A DNA stretch of 64,000 nucleotides from Acheta domesticus. Lineage: Eukaryota > Arthropoda > Insecta > Orthoptera > Gryllidae. The DNA is taken from contig JAHLJT010008756.1 of the NCBI GenBank assembly GCA_031308135.1, positions 100,838,510 to 100,902,509 on the forward strand. The letters run 5' to 3'. Shown here in pieces: positions 23,120 to 35,929 of this stretch. Numbering within the stretch: position 1 is the first letter of the stretch; every line of letters starts with the position of its first letter. The notes under the pieces are model-generated. The model saw only the letters and a program-made list of their open reading frames with translations. It ran no database searches and was not told the origin of the DNA. The position numbers and the translations under genes were made by a program.

Positions 23120-24033
23120 TCTTCATAATTGTACTTGTAGGAAGACGCCGAAAAATTTTGAATTTATTCAATTTTCCAAAATCAGTTTTCAACAAACAGA
23201 CCTGCGTCATTCTCTTAAACGCCATTCAGACTATCCAACAATACAATTTAACTTAAATTGTTGGCGCCATTTATTTGAAAACTTTGTGAATGTCCCAAGG
23301 GCTTCATTTAAAGTACCCCCCAAAATTAAAATATCTATTTCAAATTCAAGGGGCCACAACATCAGCCAGATCGATCAGGGAATATCAATTTTGGAGAAAA
23401 TCGACGGGGTAGTTTAGTTGCTAGGGCTGTTCACAGACAAACATTCAGAAGTTTTGCTGTCAATCAATTTTTGGGTAATAAGGAGCCAAAAAACATCTGG
23501 CTGCACCACGTGCAAGAGATTTTGTTTCTAAATTTAGCAACAGGTTTTATCCACTTTTTCGTTACCAGACTCCAGCTGTAAGAGTTTTTCTGGTGAAAAT
23601 TTCTCTGTCTTGTGGTGTAGTCAAAATCCATGTTTTGTTGCTTCTTGATACTGCAAAATCGATTGTCGACAAAACGTCCGTCTGTGGTCAACGCTAGCGC
23701 CTAAACTGTTCAGCCGATTTTCTTCAAAATTGATATTCCCTAATCGTATTCACTGATGCCATGGCTGCTGGAATTTGAAACCGATATTTTAATTTTGGGG
23801 ATACTTTACATGAAGCCCGTCGAAGATTTTCAAAGTTAAAAAATGGCTCCAAATTTATTGATTAAATGTTGTTGTTGAATAGTGCGAAGAACGTTGAAGG
23901 AAATGATGTAGATATCATTTTCGTTGATATACCCAATTTTTTCGAAAATTGCAAAAAACTCATTCAAAACTGCAAAATTGAAGATAGAGATTTTTGTCCC
24001 AGATAAAGTCGGTTGTGCCAAATTAGAACTCTA
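23120..24033. repeat. Fold-back repeat of the dispersed family, in block B
   Basis: Counterpart of 6420-7330, with the same inverted arms around a loop of about 100 bases. It is nearly identical to the block A copy, so duplication postdates formation of the fold-back. Confidence 0.75.
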
Positions 24034-24329
24034 AATTAGGTCATGAACAGTTTTTTTTTAAAAAAACGAGTATTTTTTGCGAAAATCGCGCTTCAAATTT
24101 ACAAAACATATTTTTCTCAAAACCGCCCCAAGTTTTTTCTTTAAATTTTCTTCACTTATGTAATGAGGGGCAATAAAAAATATGACCATAGTCCTACATC
24201 CGGGAATTACTTGTTTTTTTGAAAATAGCAAAAAAATATTTTTAACTAATATAATATATTTAACTACAAAATTGTAGATAGATATGTTTACCTAAGACAA
24301 AGTCTGTTGTACAAAATTAGCTCTTTAAC

Positions 24330-25899
24330 TAGTGGTGCAAACAGAATAGCACAGACTTTCCCGTATTAGTTTTCTATTTCCTTTGGTCTCGGTTGGCTAT
24401 TCGGACTTCACACATACTCTTGCCAGCTGCCATCTATCGTCGCTCAAAGTACATTTTTTTGACATTTTATGGTATGGTAAAATTAGCCCTCTAGTTATGA
24501 CTAGAGACAGAATTTTTATATAATTACATATTTTTTGTCTTTCTACTTACCGTTCTTAAAATTTTACTCTTGATGAATCGTCGCCGTTTTAACACAATAT
24601 CAAAATTTTTCGTTATAGATTTTTTACATATTTTGCTATTTTCACAAAATATTTCATTCTATCAATTTTCTTCAAAATCGTGCTTTTTGCAGCATTATTT
24701 CTGTGTGCTGTCTACTCGAGGTTCGCTACATGGAAACGCAGTCCGTTGTTCTCACAGTCTGGCACACCTGCTTCAGTTATCTCAGTGGCGGGAAGTGCGC
24801 ATCAGCGACTGAGATCAGTTTCACCTTTCAGTGTGAAAAGTATCACTGACGCCACGTTTCGTGAGCTTTAACTCTATTTTCCGAGAACTTAGGCGAGCGC
24901 CGCTGTGTAACACTATGAGAATGATGCACGCTGCAGTAATAGCTGGTCGCAGATATCGTCAGTTTGTACGATGGTTTCTATTGTGTCTAGTCTGGCTGCT
25001 AAACGACGGTACTGGATAGCAACAGATGGTTTTGCCACTGACGGGAATGTTGTATGGTGCAATACGTGCATCAATTTGTGCTCTTCAAATGACTTTTCAA
25101 CCGTTTGTGTAATTTTAAAATTTGTTAAGGGATTTTTTTATAAATGTGATTTTGTATTATCTAAATGTGCGTTTTATAATTCGTGTATTTTATATTCATA
25201 TTATATCCAATTTTACTCATTTATTACATATTCTTATCGTTTTTCATGAAATATTTATGTACATATTTCCGGTCTCTAAGTCATGACCAGGGATCAGAAT
25301 CTGATCACATGTCATCTTTCGATTGGTGCTTTCTAGACGTAGCTAACTTGGAAATGAATGTTCATCACGACATATAACTGATATGAATGTAAAGTTATTT
25401 GTCATTTTGGCCATTTTTCAATTTTTAAGAATTTTTTTCTTCTTTGCGTCACTTTTGATATTTTTACGTATTTTGTTTCCTTTTCGTGTTTTCTGTTAGT
25501 GAATACTTTATGAATTTACAATGACACACTGACAGAAAGTTTTTATTGTATCTTCAGTTCATAAGGAAATTTACTGCTGCAGTGGACTCTGGTTTTTCGA
25601 AATCTCAAAATTACACGGATCTTCGGTAACTTTCTCGACCTTTCAAAACGGACGGTTGGAAGATCGGAGTTAAGGATTACATTTCCTCCTAAAATAAAGA
25701 CTTCATAATACAATTTTATATAAAAATATTTTATTTAAAATTGTAAAATTCACTGAATAAATAAACATTGTTATACTAATGTTTGAGTATTTTAAAAAAC
25801 TTAGGTTATTTTCCCGTTTTAAACTCGCTTTATAGGTCATTTTCCTGCTATTTTTAAGTCATTTTGTAGGTAATTTTCAATGAACTTTAAGGTCATCAG
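24330..25899. other. AT-rich non-coding part of block B
   Basis: Counterpart of 7625-9204. It begins with the family-end segment ACTAGTGGTGC near 24330 and carries the same short open frames as copy A. No recognised gene. Confidence 0.5.
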
Positions 25900-26249
25900 A
25901 GTCAGAGCTTTGGTCGTGATAAGATCGCGTAGGCGCGAGAATATAACTTTTGGATGAGGAAAGTATCTGAAACCTGGTTTTCTTGACGTGACGTTTATTA
26001 TAATTCCGCAGAAACATTTGCTGTCGTAAACGACAAATATTTCGTGGTAGTACTAACACTAAGAGACTATGCTACAATGACTGCCTGTCATTGAGTTCTC
26101 ATGTTTGTACGAGGAATATCGTTGATCTTAATTATAAATATTTACCCGTAAAAAATAATCCAGAAGATCTAGCAATATATATTTTTAAAATTGCTTTAAT
26201 AAATATTTTCTTAATGTAATTGCAAACGGTGTGTACATTTTTGTTATTT

Positions 26250-26440
26250 AATGTCGCGTCAACTACTAGGTCATTAGCAACCACTATTGGATTAACTTTA
26301 TGGTATAAGGATGAAACGATATGGTGATGATAGGGGACGAGCACATACAACCATGCCCCAGACGGACTTGAACCTGCGACACCTCGGTCCGAGATCCCAA
26401 TTATCTTAGCGATCTCGGCCGCGGGGGCCAACAGTTGTTT
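26250..26440 (-). mobile_element. tRNA-derived SINE
   Basis: Read on the minus strand it starts GCCGAGATCGCTAAG (box A-like) and has GGTTCAAGTCC, a box B variant, about 35 bases later. A conserved body follows (GGGCATGG, CGTTTCATCC, GCTAATGACC). The copy at 35700-35890 is in the opposite orientation and shares head and body. Pol III promoter boxes in a tRNA-like head plus a shared unrelated tail define a tRNA SINE. Confidence 0.8.
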
Positions 26441-26996
26441 TGTTTGTATAAGTTTAAAATAGTGAATTTTAAGATTACGTATTATAATCCTTTTTGCTAT
26501 TATCTAAATGTATTACATCATTATTATTTTAATGTTATACATATTACAACCCTTTTTTGTATTATCTAAATATATTAATATTTGTTACATATTTTTAATG
26601 GTTTCATTACATATTTTGCCGTTTCATACTACATATTTTTCCGAACTCTAGTTATCATGTGCAAACATGTAACACGTCACCTGCAGTGAAAGTGACCTGG
26701 TTTAATTCAAACTCACAAAAGCTCAAATTTTCATATCACAAAATTCATCAATAAAATTTCCACGAAAAAGTATAATAGACACTTAATATGTCCCTACAAC
26801 TCTTTTAATTTGGTTCAAGTTCAAGGAAACTATCCCTCTACCCAACACTTGTCCTCAAAGATAAACTGTTTGTGAAAACTGCAACACCAAGAAGGAGACA
26901 TACTATTGTAATAAAATTTATTTCACAGATTAGGAATATCACAATATACAAATGATTAGAATTACAGAACTGTAAATGCATTTTGACCTTGAGAGT
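26441..26996. other. AT-rich stretch before the Tc1 remnant
   Basis: No gene. 26860-26940 (AAAACTGCAACACCAAGAAGG) looks like the type of terminal sequence seen in Tc1-like elements, but no matching inverted end is visible on the far side near 28.1-28.2 kb, so the element boundary is uncertain. Confidence 0.35.
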
Positions 26997-28034
26997 TTAG
27001 TGCGGTCTGAAGCCGCCACGCGCTGCCATCAGAGCCTCTACACGTCGTCATGGCATGGATTGAAAGAGAGCCTGGATATGCTGGGGAACATACTGCTATG
27101 CGGTTTCTATACGTGACCACAAAGCATCGACAGTGGCTGCAGAAGGACCAGAACGAACAAGTTGCCGACCGATCATATCCCAGACATATTCGATGGGCGA
27201 CATGTCAAACAAACGTGCGGGCCAGGGAAGCAGTGGTAGCAGTCTTTCTTCGCAGAAAGCTTGCACATTCCTCCCTGCATGAGGTTGGGGATTGTCCTGC
27301 TGAAATATGACATGTGGAACTGCTTGCAGAAGGGGCAGTACCTCGGGCTCTAAAACCTCCTTAATGTAGCGATTGCTGTTCAGATTGCCCTCAATACGTA
27401 TGAAGAAAGATCGCACATTTAAGCACAATGGCGCCTGAATCCATTAAACTTGGCGTTTGTGCGCTACGGCGCGGAACAATGCAAGCTGGTAGATTGCTAT
27501 CACCACGGTAGTGTCGAACAGGTACGCGACCATCGCTGTACCACAAATTGAAGCGGCACTCTTCCGAAAACACATTTTGCCTCTCAGCACACCAGTGAAC
27601 ACGTTTACGCGCCCATTGCTGTATGAGGCGTTGGTAGTTTCTGGACAAAGGAATTCGACGCAATGGTATGCGTGCCACCAGTCCAGTCCTCAGCAGACGG
27701 CGACGAACCGTCGACGTAGACATGACCACACCCGTTGCAGTGCTCCAAAGTCGAGCCATCACTGTGGACGAGGCCGTTCTGTCGGTTACGGCCATGCGGA
27801 TAAGATGGCTGTCGTCTCGCGCTGTGGTCACTTTGTGTGGACATATACACGTTCGTTTCCGTGTATGACCCTCCTCTATCAACTGGTTCCACATACGCAT
27901 CACTGTCATAGCAGGGGGCCTCGTTCTAGCCGCAATGCCACGATATGACTAACTCTCTTCCCGAGACCGATCATTCTGCCCCGTTCGAACACATTCAGAT
28001 CCTGATAGTGCGACCTTTAATGTCAACGAGGCAT
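26997..28034 (-). pseudogene. Tc1-like transposase (DD34E), frameshifted
   Basis: A nearly complete Tc1 transposase in broken frames on the minus strand. The start ATG at 28034-28032 is followed by stops, then YQDLNVFERGRMIGLGKR (DNA-binding helix-turn-helix). After a one-base shift near 27920 comes TVMRMWNQLIEEGHTRKR, then SEECRFNLWYSDGRVPV. A shift near 27410 leads to IRIEGNLNSNRYIKEVLE, IFQQDNPQPHAGRN and LFDMSPIEYVWD. The second Asp (QQD) and the Glu (PIE) are separated by 34 residues, the Tc1 signature. The first catalytic Asp, normally in SDESRF, reads SEECRF here and so appears lost. The C-terminus continues to a stop at 26997-26999. It cannot be active. Confidence 0.88.
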
Positions 28035-29064
28035 AATGGCACCTGCTTGCGAGTTTCCACGTTGTATGATGGCTCCACACGGACTAGGTAACACGTAGCT
28101 CTGACCTGAACTGTCAGACAAACGAGGGCACTGCTAGGCCAACGTGCGGGCCACTTCTATGCAAATTTAATCACTTCTTATGGATACACCATTCTACACA
28201 TCCACCGATTTTACTTTCCCGTACACTATACGTAGGTATAGTATAGGGAAAGTTATGGAATACTCCGCGAAAAAACTGCAGATTTCCGGCAGAAAAACTC
28301 TTATTACAGGGCAAACGAAAAAGTGGATAAATTCAGTTGCTAAATGAAGAAAAAAATCCCCTAACACGTGGTGCGGCCAGAATCCCTATTTTGTGAGCTC
28401 TTGATACGGAAACACCAATTGAAAGCAAAACGTCTGTCCGTCTGTGAACAACGCTAGCGACTAAACCGTTCAGCCGATTTTCTCCAAAACTGATATTCCC
28501 CGATTAATCTGAATATTCTCGCGACCTCTTGAATTTGAAACCGATATTTTAATTTTGGAGGGTACTTTACATGAAGCACCTGAGACATTTTCAAAATTTT
28601 CAAAAATATGGTGCCAACAATTTTGACTAACTTTGTTTTTTGATAGTCTGAAGGTCATTTAACAAAATGGCGTACGTCTTATGTTTGGTTGAAAACTCTG
28701 ATTTTTTTGAAAATTGAAAAAAAATCAAAATTTTTTCGGCACCTTCCCACAACAGTTATGAAGATACAATTTTTCTTCTTAATGAAATGTGTTCATAAAC
28801 AACAGGTCTTCATATAAGATCATGTTCAATTTCTACAACTATATTGTGAAGATACGATTGTTTTCTTAATGAAATATGCTCATCAAAAACAGATCTTCAC
28901 ATAAGGTGATGTTGAATTTTTTGAAAATATGAGTAGTTTTTCTATTATTTCCTGACAAACATAATAGCTCGCTCGGAATTGACTGCGCTTCGTTTTCGCC
29001 GTTTTCTTACAACTAAAATTTAAAAATACAATTTGTTCTCAATTAAATGTATTTATCAAAACTA

Positions 29065-32000
29065 CACTGAAAAAAAGGGCCATTGATTCTCAACCACAAA
29101 CCCATGGTTAAGTGTCTTTCGTTGTGACGATCGATTTATACATTGTGGCAATAATCAGAGAGTATATGGCAATAATCGCCATAGATGACGTGCTGGTAGT
29201 TGATTGTCGAGCTAACCAACCGACGAAGGTTGGGAAATACGCGATTCTTATAACCATCAGTTGACTTCATATAACGTTCTAATTGGTTCCCGCAACCACG
29301 GGGTTCTCAACGCCTCCTCAACGCTTCGGACATGGTTGAGTTGACCAACCTTTGGCGGGAGACCAGCGCGGCCTGAGGATGAATTTGACAACTGGAAATA
29401 CGGACGAGTTTCAGAGTGTGATTAATAAGGACTCTGGAGAGAGTGTTCACTTAAGTTTCTAAAAGACGAAATATTAAGATGTATATCTGCTGAATCGATT
29501 CCAAGAGAATGCTCATTGTCACTCAATGGTAAGTGAAACATTTTTCATGTGAGGTTACGGCCACATTAATCGAGTAACAAGTATTTTTAACGTATAATTT
29601 ATGATTGATTGCAGGTTTATCGTTTGGCGGTACACGAAGATGTGTGTGTGTATGTGGAGGGGAATCCAGTAACTTAATTTGGAAAATGAGTGTATTCTGC
29701 TGTGAGAGTAGTTAGCAATTGTGCCGAATCTTTATAAGAAGAAAATTTTCGAATTTCTAAAATTCTGTTGAAACTTGGTTATGTTGATCATGGTATTTCG
29801 TTGTTGATGAAAATACGCAGTATATATGTTTATAAAAAGTGTTGAAATGTGTCAGAGAAGTTGTTGATTAAGACCAGAAAACTACACATGCAGAACGTTT
29901 ACACAATGGGCACTGCAAAATGATGTGCAACTTGATGTCATTGAATGTGTGTTTCTTGAAGGATGAGTAAAATAAAGGCAGTTTTTAAACAATCAAGTTA
30001 AGATGCATGTGATTTGAATTGGACATCACAGACATGAAAACCTCAATAGACCTATTTGATGTCAGCTTTTGGTGACATCCTGTGGTGCTGTGCTTTTGAA
30101 TTCTTGCAGTGTTCTTTTGTTCCGTGCTGTGTTACATACCAGCATTCACATTGAAATGTAGTGTGCATAAGTGAAAAAGTTGACAACTGATTTATTTGCA
30201 CTGTCATGTACTGGAATGTTTTGATGCATTTGTAGTTCATCAAATATTTATGTTTGCTATGGTTCAGCAATTTAATTAAGAAAATTGCTACCATTTTATT
30301 TTATAACTGAAGAAAATTGTGGAACTGCAAGCAATCTAATGTTCTTCAGAGATATTAAATTCCATTGTCCCTTCTCTGTTTCCTTTAATAAATAATGTAG
30401 TGTTTGAGTAATCAGATGAGTTCCGTATATTTTATTGCTTAAATTTATATTGTCAAATGAGAAAATGATATCTTTCAGAATTCAAATATATGTAAGTAAA
30501 ATCTAAACTAATATTCTGCCCATGTCCATTGCTTTTTTATTGTTGGTTTCAAATGGTATCTATGAATCTTAAAGATTATACAAAGTGAAGCTTGACTACA
30601 AGCCTCTGTATACGAGATGGCAGGTATGTCAGTAAACTGAATGAATTGTTTTTGGGGTCCAGCATTTGTTAAAAGTATTCTTGTGATTCTGAAGATTGCA
30701 TGCATTGTTGATAATTGTCTCTTTAAAAAATTCATTAATTCATATCATCTCTTTGTATCAAAATTAATCAATTAAGTTATTGATTTTAATTTTATTTGTT
30801 TATTTTCATCTTTAAATATAAATTAATAGCATCCTCTGCGAATAGAGGGAAGTGGTTTCAGTGTACAATAGTATATTAAAAGAATCAAGTACTCAAGTCC
30901 TTCTTTATAGGAAGGGTTCATTTCTAGTTTCAAATGTTGTGGGATTTATTTTTGCTCTTTTCATACTTGCATCAAATCAGTAATATCAGATATTTGATAA
31001 TCGCTTCATTTCTCATTGAATATCAGTAAGGTATATATTTTAAAATTTGAACACAGGCTGCGACATACCAATTGTGATGATCTTATAATTAAAACTAATA
31101 TCTAAAACTTGTTCCACGTGGCAAGGCAAAAATTATTCAATTACATTTAGTCACATCCGTTCCCCGTCATTTTTAAATTATTAATAATTTAAATACTTCA
31201 GGTGTATAACCTGACGCCCAAAATAATTAATTAACTTATTTTCAATTTCAGTATAAGAATTTTAAGAATATTGTTGAAAGGCATTGTATCATTTTGCTAA
31301 TGAAAAAAACCCAGCAAAAGTGTTGAACAAATCCATGTTAAAAAGCATAATTTCTCAAACCTTACATTCCTAGACAAAATTAGTCAATTTTTAAACAAAA
31401 TGACAACGAAAAGGCTTAGAATATCTCAGGTTTAGAATTGTATCTCTACATTCTGTACATACTTGTTATTTGTAAAGCTATGAATGCTCATGTAATTGCA
31501 CATTTTTTTATGCCAATCTCTCTCAGAAACTTGAATGTAATGCAATATAAAATGTATATGTATGCATATTTTATGTAATGCATATTTTGTGTATTACAGA
31601 ATTTTGGGACTATTAGTTGTGTTTATGTAGTTAGGATAAACTTGTTAAAATACAAATGTGTGCCCAACACATGATGTCAAAAAATTTTTTTCAAAATATG
31701 AGGCATAGCGCTTCTTGAGGACTGAAAACTTTTGAAAAGTTGAAAGAAAAGTTTTGATTTGGTTGTCCACTATTGAAATTATATTTTCTAATATTTTTCA
31801 GTCCCTTTTTCATGTAGGACAACCACATTTTAAAAATCCAAATTTATTTTTATTTTGTTCAATGAAGGGTTTACATTTGAGATTCTATTCCCCTTATCAA
31901 GTGTAACAAACTACAAAATTAGTTTCCGAAGAAGAAACCAAATTAGTGTTTACAATATTTGTTAAATTAAGGAAGAACATAAAAATCACTAAAGTTAAAA

Positions 32001-34749
32001 AAAATTAACGTTATACCCAATTTAATTTGAAAACTTACATCAAAATATAAAAAAAAACAATTGGAAGATGTATTAAGTAAATTTTCTCAATGTGTGTGGT
32101 TTTTATTTTTTTATTGTAAAGTTTCAATTGTCAGAGACATGCAAATTTTCATGGACTCTACATTGTAGAATTTGAGTTTTTATGTTAGGAGTGTGCAGAC
32201 AGGGGATGCATACACTATTTCTGATCCTTTCAATTAAGTTTTATTACATATTTTAATTATTTGCTAGTACAGATCCCTTAGCGAAACACTTTTTAAAACT
32301 ATTTTCATACTGCCATCATGTTCCCTCATTATTCTCACTTTTTTAACAAATATTGAATTATTAATTTAATTTCTTAATTCTATCTTTATTGACGATTTGT
32401 TACTAGTGTACATGATTATTTAGATGAGTATGTAAATACACAATTCTCACTTCAGAAAACAAAATTAGAATTGCATAGTTTGGATTTTGACCTTGGTCTA
32501 AGAAAATATGAAACTTTCTTTCTTTAATGGTTTTACTCTATGGATTTGAGTTTTAATTTACAGAACAATTTTGATTGTTCTTATTTTATACATTCGGAAT
32601 ACTGTCACTTTCAGAAATTACTAGGTATTAACAATGTTTATATTGGCAAACTTTGTAATGTAACTTTGTAATAATTGGTATCTCATGTAACAATGCTAAC
32701 TTCATACTGAGAGTGTGAGAATTTTGTTTCTATAAAAAGTATTATAGTACAATTTGGAACAATCAATTTTTAAAAACTGCTGGCATTTATTTTGTCTTCG
32801 ATTTCTATTGTGAAAAAATCATAAATATTTTGGTCTAGTTTCAGGGAACATGCAATTCTAATGTCCAACATTGATCTACTATGCAATAACTAAATTTTTA
32901 TTAGAAAGAAGACTTGGAAATTGGAACTAGCCCTCTCATGTGAAAATTTAATTACACTGTGCTTTTGTTAATAAAACTTTGTGATTTGGGAACACTTATT
33001 ATAGTTTGGGATTGATGCAAAGAATTTATAATTATATTTATTCTTAATTCTTAATTATATTATTCGTAATTATTATTTCTTCATAAACAATGTTTACATT
33101 GTTTCCTGACTCACTATTTTTGGACAACGAAATTTATTTGATTAGACTAATTTGAACCTCATTAAACACTGAGAGGCCTGCAAGTACTAATTAGAAGTTC
33201 AATAAAATAACATTAATAATGTGCATAAATAAAATGGATTTTCATCTCTTTATCATATTTCTTATTCTAAAGGAGTAAGCGCTGCATGCAATTTTTGTGT
33301 TATACAAGGCTATGGGCTGTTTCCAAAATGTTCTTGTGTTGGTTTTACTACATAAGAAAAACTTGCATTGTTCTCAGATGCAAAACTAGTATCTTACTTT
33401 TCAGTATTTGGCTTCAAATTGTAAAGTTTTATTTTTTGTGGCGCCTTAGGGCACTTACTAGCTAAAACTTGTTGCTGTGAAATGTTCATTTTAAATGTAT
33501 AAAAAGATAATGTAAATAATTATTTAAAATATAAGGAAGCATTTATAAGTATCCATCAAGTGTTTTTCTCATATCAATTTCCCAAATATATCTATTTCAA
33601 TTGCTTTCACATTTGTTCATATTCCTGTTTGTGATTTTCATGCCTGCAAAAACTGTTATCAGTTTAATGTGATTGAGTTTGTGTCTTAATTTATTCTGAC
33701 TCTTGTTTCAGTGGAGTCATTTGCAACTGGGTCTTAAAGAGATTATGTGACGGTTAAAACTAATAAATTAGTTTCATGGAATGTAAGAAATTTAAACTTT
33801 TATTAAGTGATGGTTTGTGTGCCACAAGTTGCAAATGACTTGGTGAAACAAAGGACTGAAGAAATGAACTAAGAAATACTCTATATTTTTGAGTTGGTTA
33901 ATTGATTTTACAATACTGTATTGAGTTTTGCTTAATTTTTTTTGTGTTGGTTAGGGATCTTAAGAGTGTTTACTTGTTGCTATTAAATGTTAAGAGTGAA
34001 AATATTTGGCAAAATATTATGAATGAAATTATTTCAGAATTAATTTTTATATATCTTAATTCTATTCAGCAAGTACTTTTAGTGTTCAAGTTTGCAAAAA
34101 TCTTTGTTAAAAAAATTCTTCAAATTGACTTCTTACTTCTTTTTCAGTTGAATTTTTAAAATGTAACAATTTTTAGAATCATGTTTATATAAAATTTGAT
34201 TCCAGACATTGTTACATAATTTTACAAAATTATACAAAATTTAATTCATTTATCCAATTAATTTACACTGAATTTAATTGAAAATTTGAATTTTGACATT
34301 GTCTCTACTTGTGGTTTTGAAGTGTCTTGCATACGCACAAATTTATGCAATTCTGAAAAAATTTTATAATTTCTTAACTGCATAACCAACAATTTAATGC
34401 TACAGGTACGAGTACAAAAGAAGGTAAGCATACATGCAAACAAGGGTTGATGCAAAATTTTCCATTTTTGGTGTAAACATTTATCTAGGAACTAGCACTA
34501 AATTTTGGTTTGTTCAACCACCCACCGAAGTTCCGAGACAGTCAACCACGCACTGCAAACATTTTGTGGTTCACGACCCCTACATCGGCATGGAATCACA
34601 AGACCCAGCGGTGGTTGAGAACACCACGGAGGTTCACACATGGCGCCGAGGTTGCGTCAACCACACAAATAGCTGGGCCATATTTTACTATTAAATTTGG
34701 TTGGGAGAACCGAATTTTAATGTGCGGCAAGCAATCCTTTCTTTCAGTG
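29065..34749. mobile_element. 5.7 kb element with CACTGAAA inverted ends, no transposase
   Basis: The insertion is bounded by TA (29063-29064 and 34750-34751). The ends are CACTGAAAAAAAGG and, on the other strand, CACTGAAAGAAAGG. Paralogous DNA at 18450-18467 reads ATTTATCAAAACTACATC without the insertion, which proves the ends. Both terminal 300-350 bases are richer in GC and dense in GTTGA/TCAAC-type motifs (CATGGTTGAG, GTGGTTGAGAAC, GTCAACCACAC). The interior is AT-rich. Open frames are at most about 85 codons and match nothing. A TA duplication suggests the Tc1/mariner/IS630 group, but the ends alone do not settle it. Confidence 0.85.
29531..29614 (+). other. Possible small intron inside the 5.7 kb element
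   Basis: CACTCAATG is followed by GTAAGTGAAAC, a consensus donor, at about 29530. About 84 bases later TGATTGATTGCAG gives a good acceptor. The flanking DNA has stops in most frames, so a spliced transcript, if any, may be non-coding. This is a suggestion from splice signals only. Confidence 0.25.
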
Positions 34750-35510
34750 TACATCTTCAAATAAGGTCATGCTTATTTTTTTCAAAATACGAGTAGTTTT
34801 TCTTTAATTTCGTGACAAACATACTCGTAATATCACGCTGTAAATTTACTGCGCTTCGGAGAGCTGGATGCGTCGTAAAATTGAATTTGCAATTTTGTAT
34901 CTTATTTCTTTCATCGTTTCTTACATTCGCCTTTTTTGTTATACATTTACACATTAATATTTTAGAAATTGTTTATTTGAAATATTTGAAATAAAAAGTA
35001 AAAAAAAAATAATAGCCCTCAGAATAGCGACAATGCAGGGGCTGCGACAATGGAATTCACTTTGCGCTCGCGAATATCTGTGACTCACGTGTGATTGTTG
35101 AGACCTGAGGGAGCTGTATAAAAAGGAGTTATAATTGTCATATTTATGTTGATATTTGCATGGAAATATTTAGTTTTCGCACCAAATCCTGTACCATTTG
35201 TAGTGAGTAGAGAATTTGTTGCATGGTTTTAAAATACTCTTCTCTAATGATGGCCCTAAGGAATGCATTTCTATTGTCCAGGGTATCAGGCTTCTTTTTC
35301 CAATACAGGTTTACAAAACTTTTGTATTCTATTTTTGTGCAGTTGTAGAATTCACATAGTTCTGACAACACTGCGATGGAAACTGTGAGTTGTAAGCTTC
35401 TTGGTTGAATAGGACGTTTTCAAATAATAGCTAAGATGTTAATAGCGCATAAAGTGCAATATTTCAGTACTACGTAGGTGTTTCCTCTAATATGGGAAAG
35501 TAAATGCTGT
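34750..35510. repeat. Left palindrome arm, inner part
   Basis: Reverse complement of 36755-37680, apart from the MITE there. It includes a minus-strand open frame (35144-35371) containing SELCEFYNCTKIEYKSF. The opposite arm has the related plus-strand SKLCEFHNCIKYNTK with stops. I do not recognise the protein. Its presence in both arms suggests it is part of the element rather than a host gene. Confidence 0.6.
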
Positions 35511-35699
35511 CGTAGCACTACTAGTTAAGTGATTCCCACCATCCTTCTGGGTATTGCAATTTTCACAAACCGCAGTGTATATTCAAACCACAATGAGCAC
35601 ATCCAAGAAATAATAACAAGAAATTAAACCGTTTTTCACTAGTTAAAATATTTACGCAAATGACAAAATCAAATTCAATCTCTGACAAATAGCAACAAA

Positions 35700-35890
35700 A
35701 CTGTGAAGGTCGGCCCCAAGCCGAGATCGCTAAGTCAGAAGTGCCGTAGTGATCTCGGACCGAGGGGTCGCGGGTTCGAGACCTGCCTCGGGCATGGTAT
35801 GTGTTCGTCCTTTCATCCCTTATCATCACCACATCGTTTCATCCTCATACCAAAACGTTAAATCCAATAATGTTTGCTAATGACGTATTA
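35700..35890 (+). mobile_element. tRNA-derived SINE, second copy
   Basis: The head AGCCGAGATCGCTAAGTCAG contains a box A-like segment. GGGTTCGAGACC at 35771-35782 fits box B (GGTTCGANNCC). The body CGTTTCATCCTCATACCA and TGCTAATGACG matches the copy at 26250-26440. It lies in an insertion of about 420 bases that interrupts the left palindrome arm. Confidence 0.82.
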
Positions 35891-35929
35891 GTTTATGCGA
35901 TCTTAAAATAACAACAAATTAGGTGCTAT

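Larger units (their letters stand above)
22141..25899 (+). repeat. Duplicated block, copy B (no LINE)
   Basis: The counterpart of 1-158 plus 5583-9204, including a piggyBac-type element, a fold-back repeat (about 23120-24033) and the AT-rich tail. Because copy A starts at the window edge, similarity upstream of 22141 cannot be tested. At 25900 copy B continues into AGTCAGAGC, while copy A runs into Ns. Confidence 0.9.

Noticed and set aside
26132..26431. 99-codon minus-strand open frame
   Set aside because: It is the read-through of the tRNA-derived SINE head (box A and box B), not a protein gene.
27511..27948. 145-codon plus-strand open frame
   Set aside because: It is the antisense shadow of the Tc1 transposase on the minus strand.
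35700..35785. A functional tRNA gene
   Set aside because: It has box-like sequences, but the acceptor and anticodon stems do not fold convincingly. The shared downstream body with 26250-26440 identifies it as a SINE.
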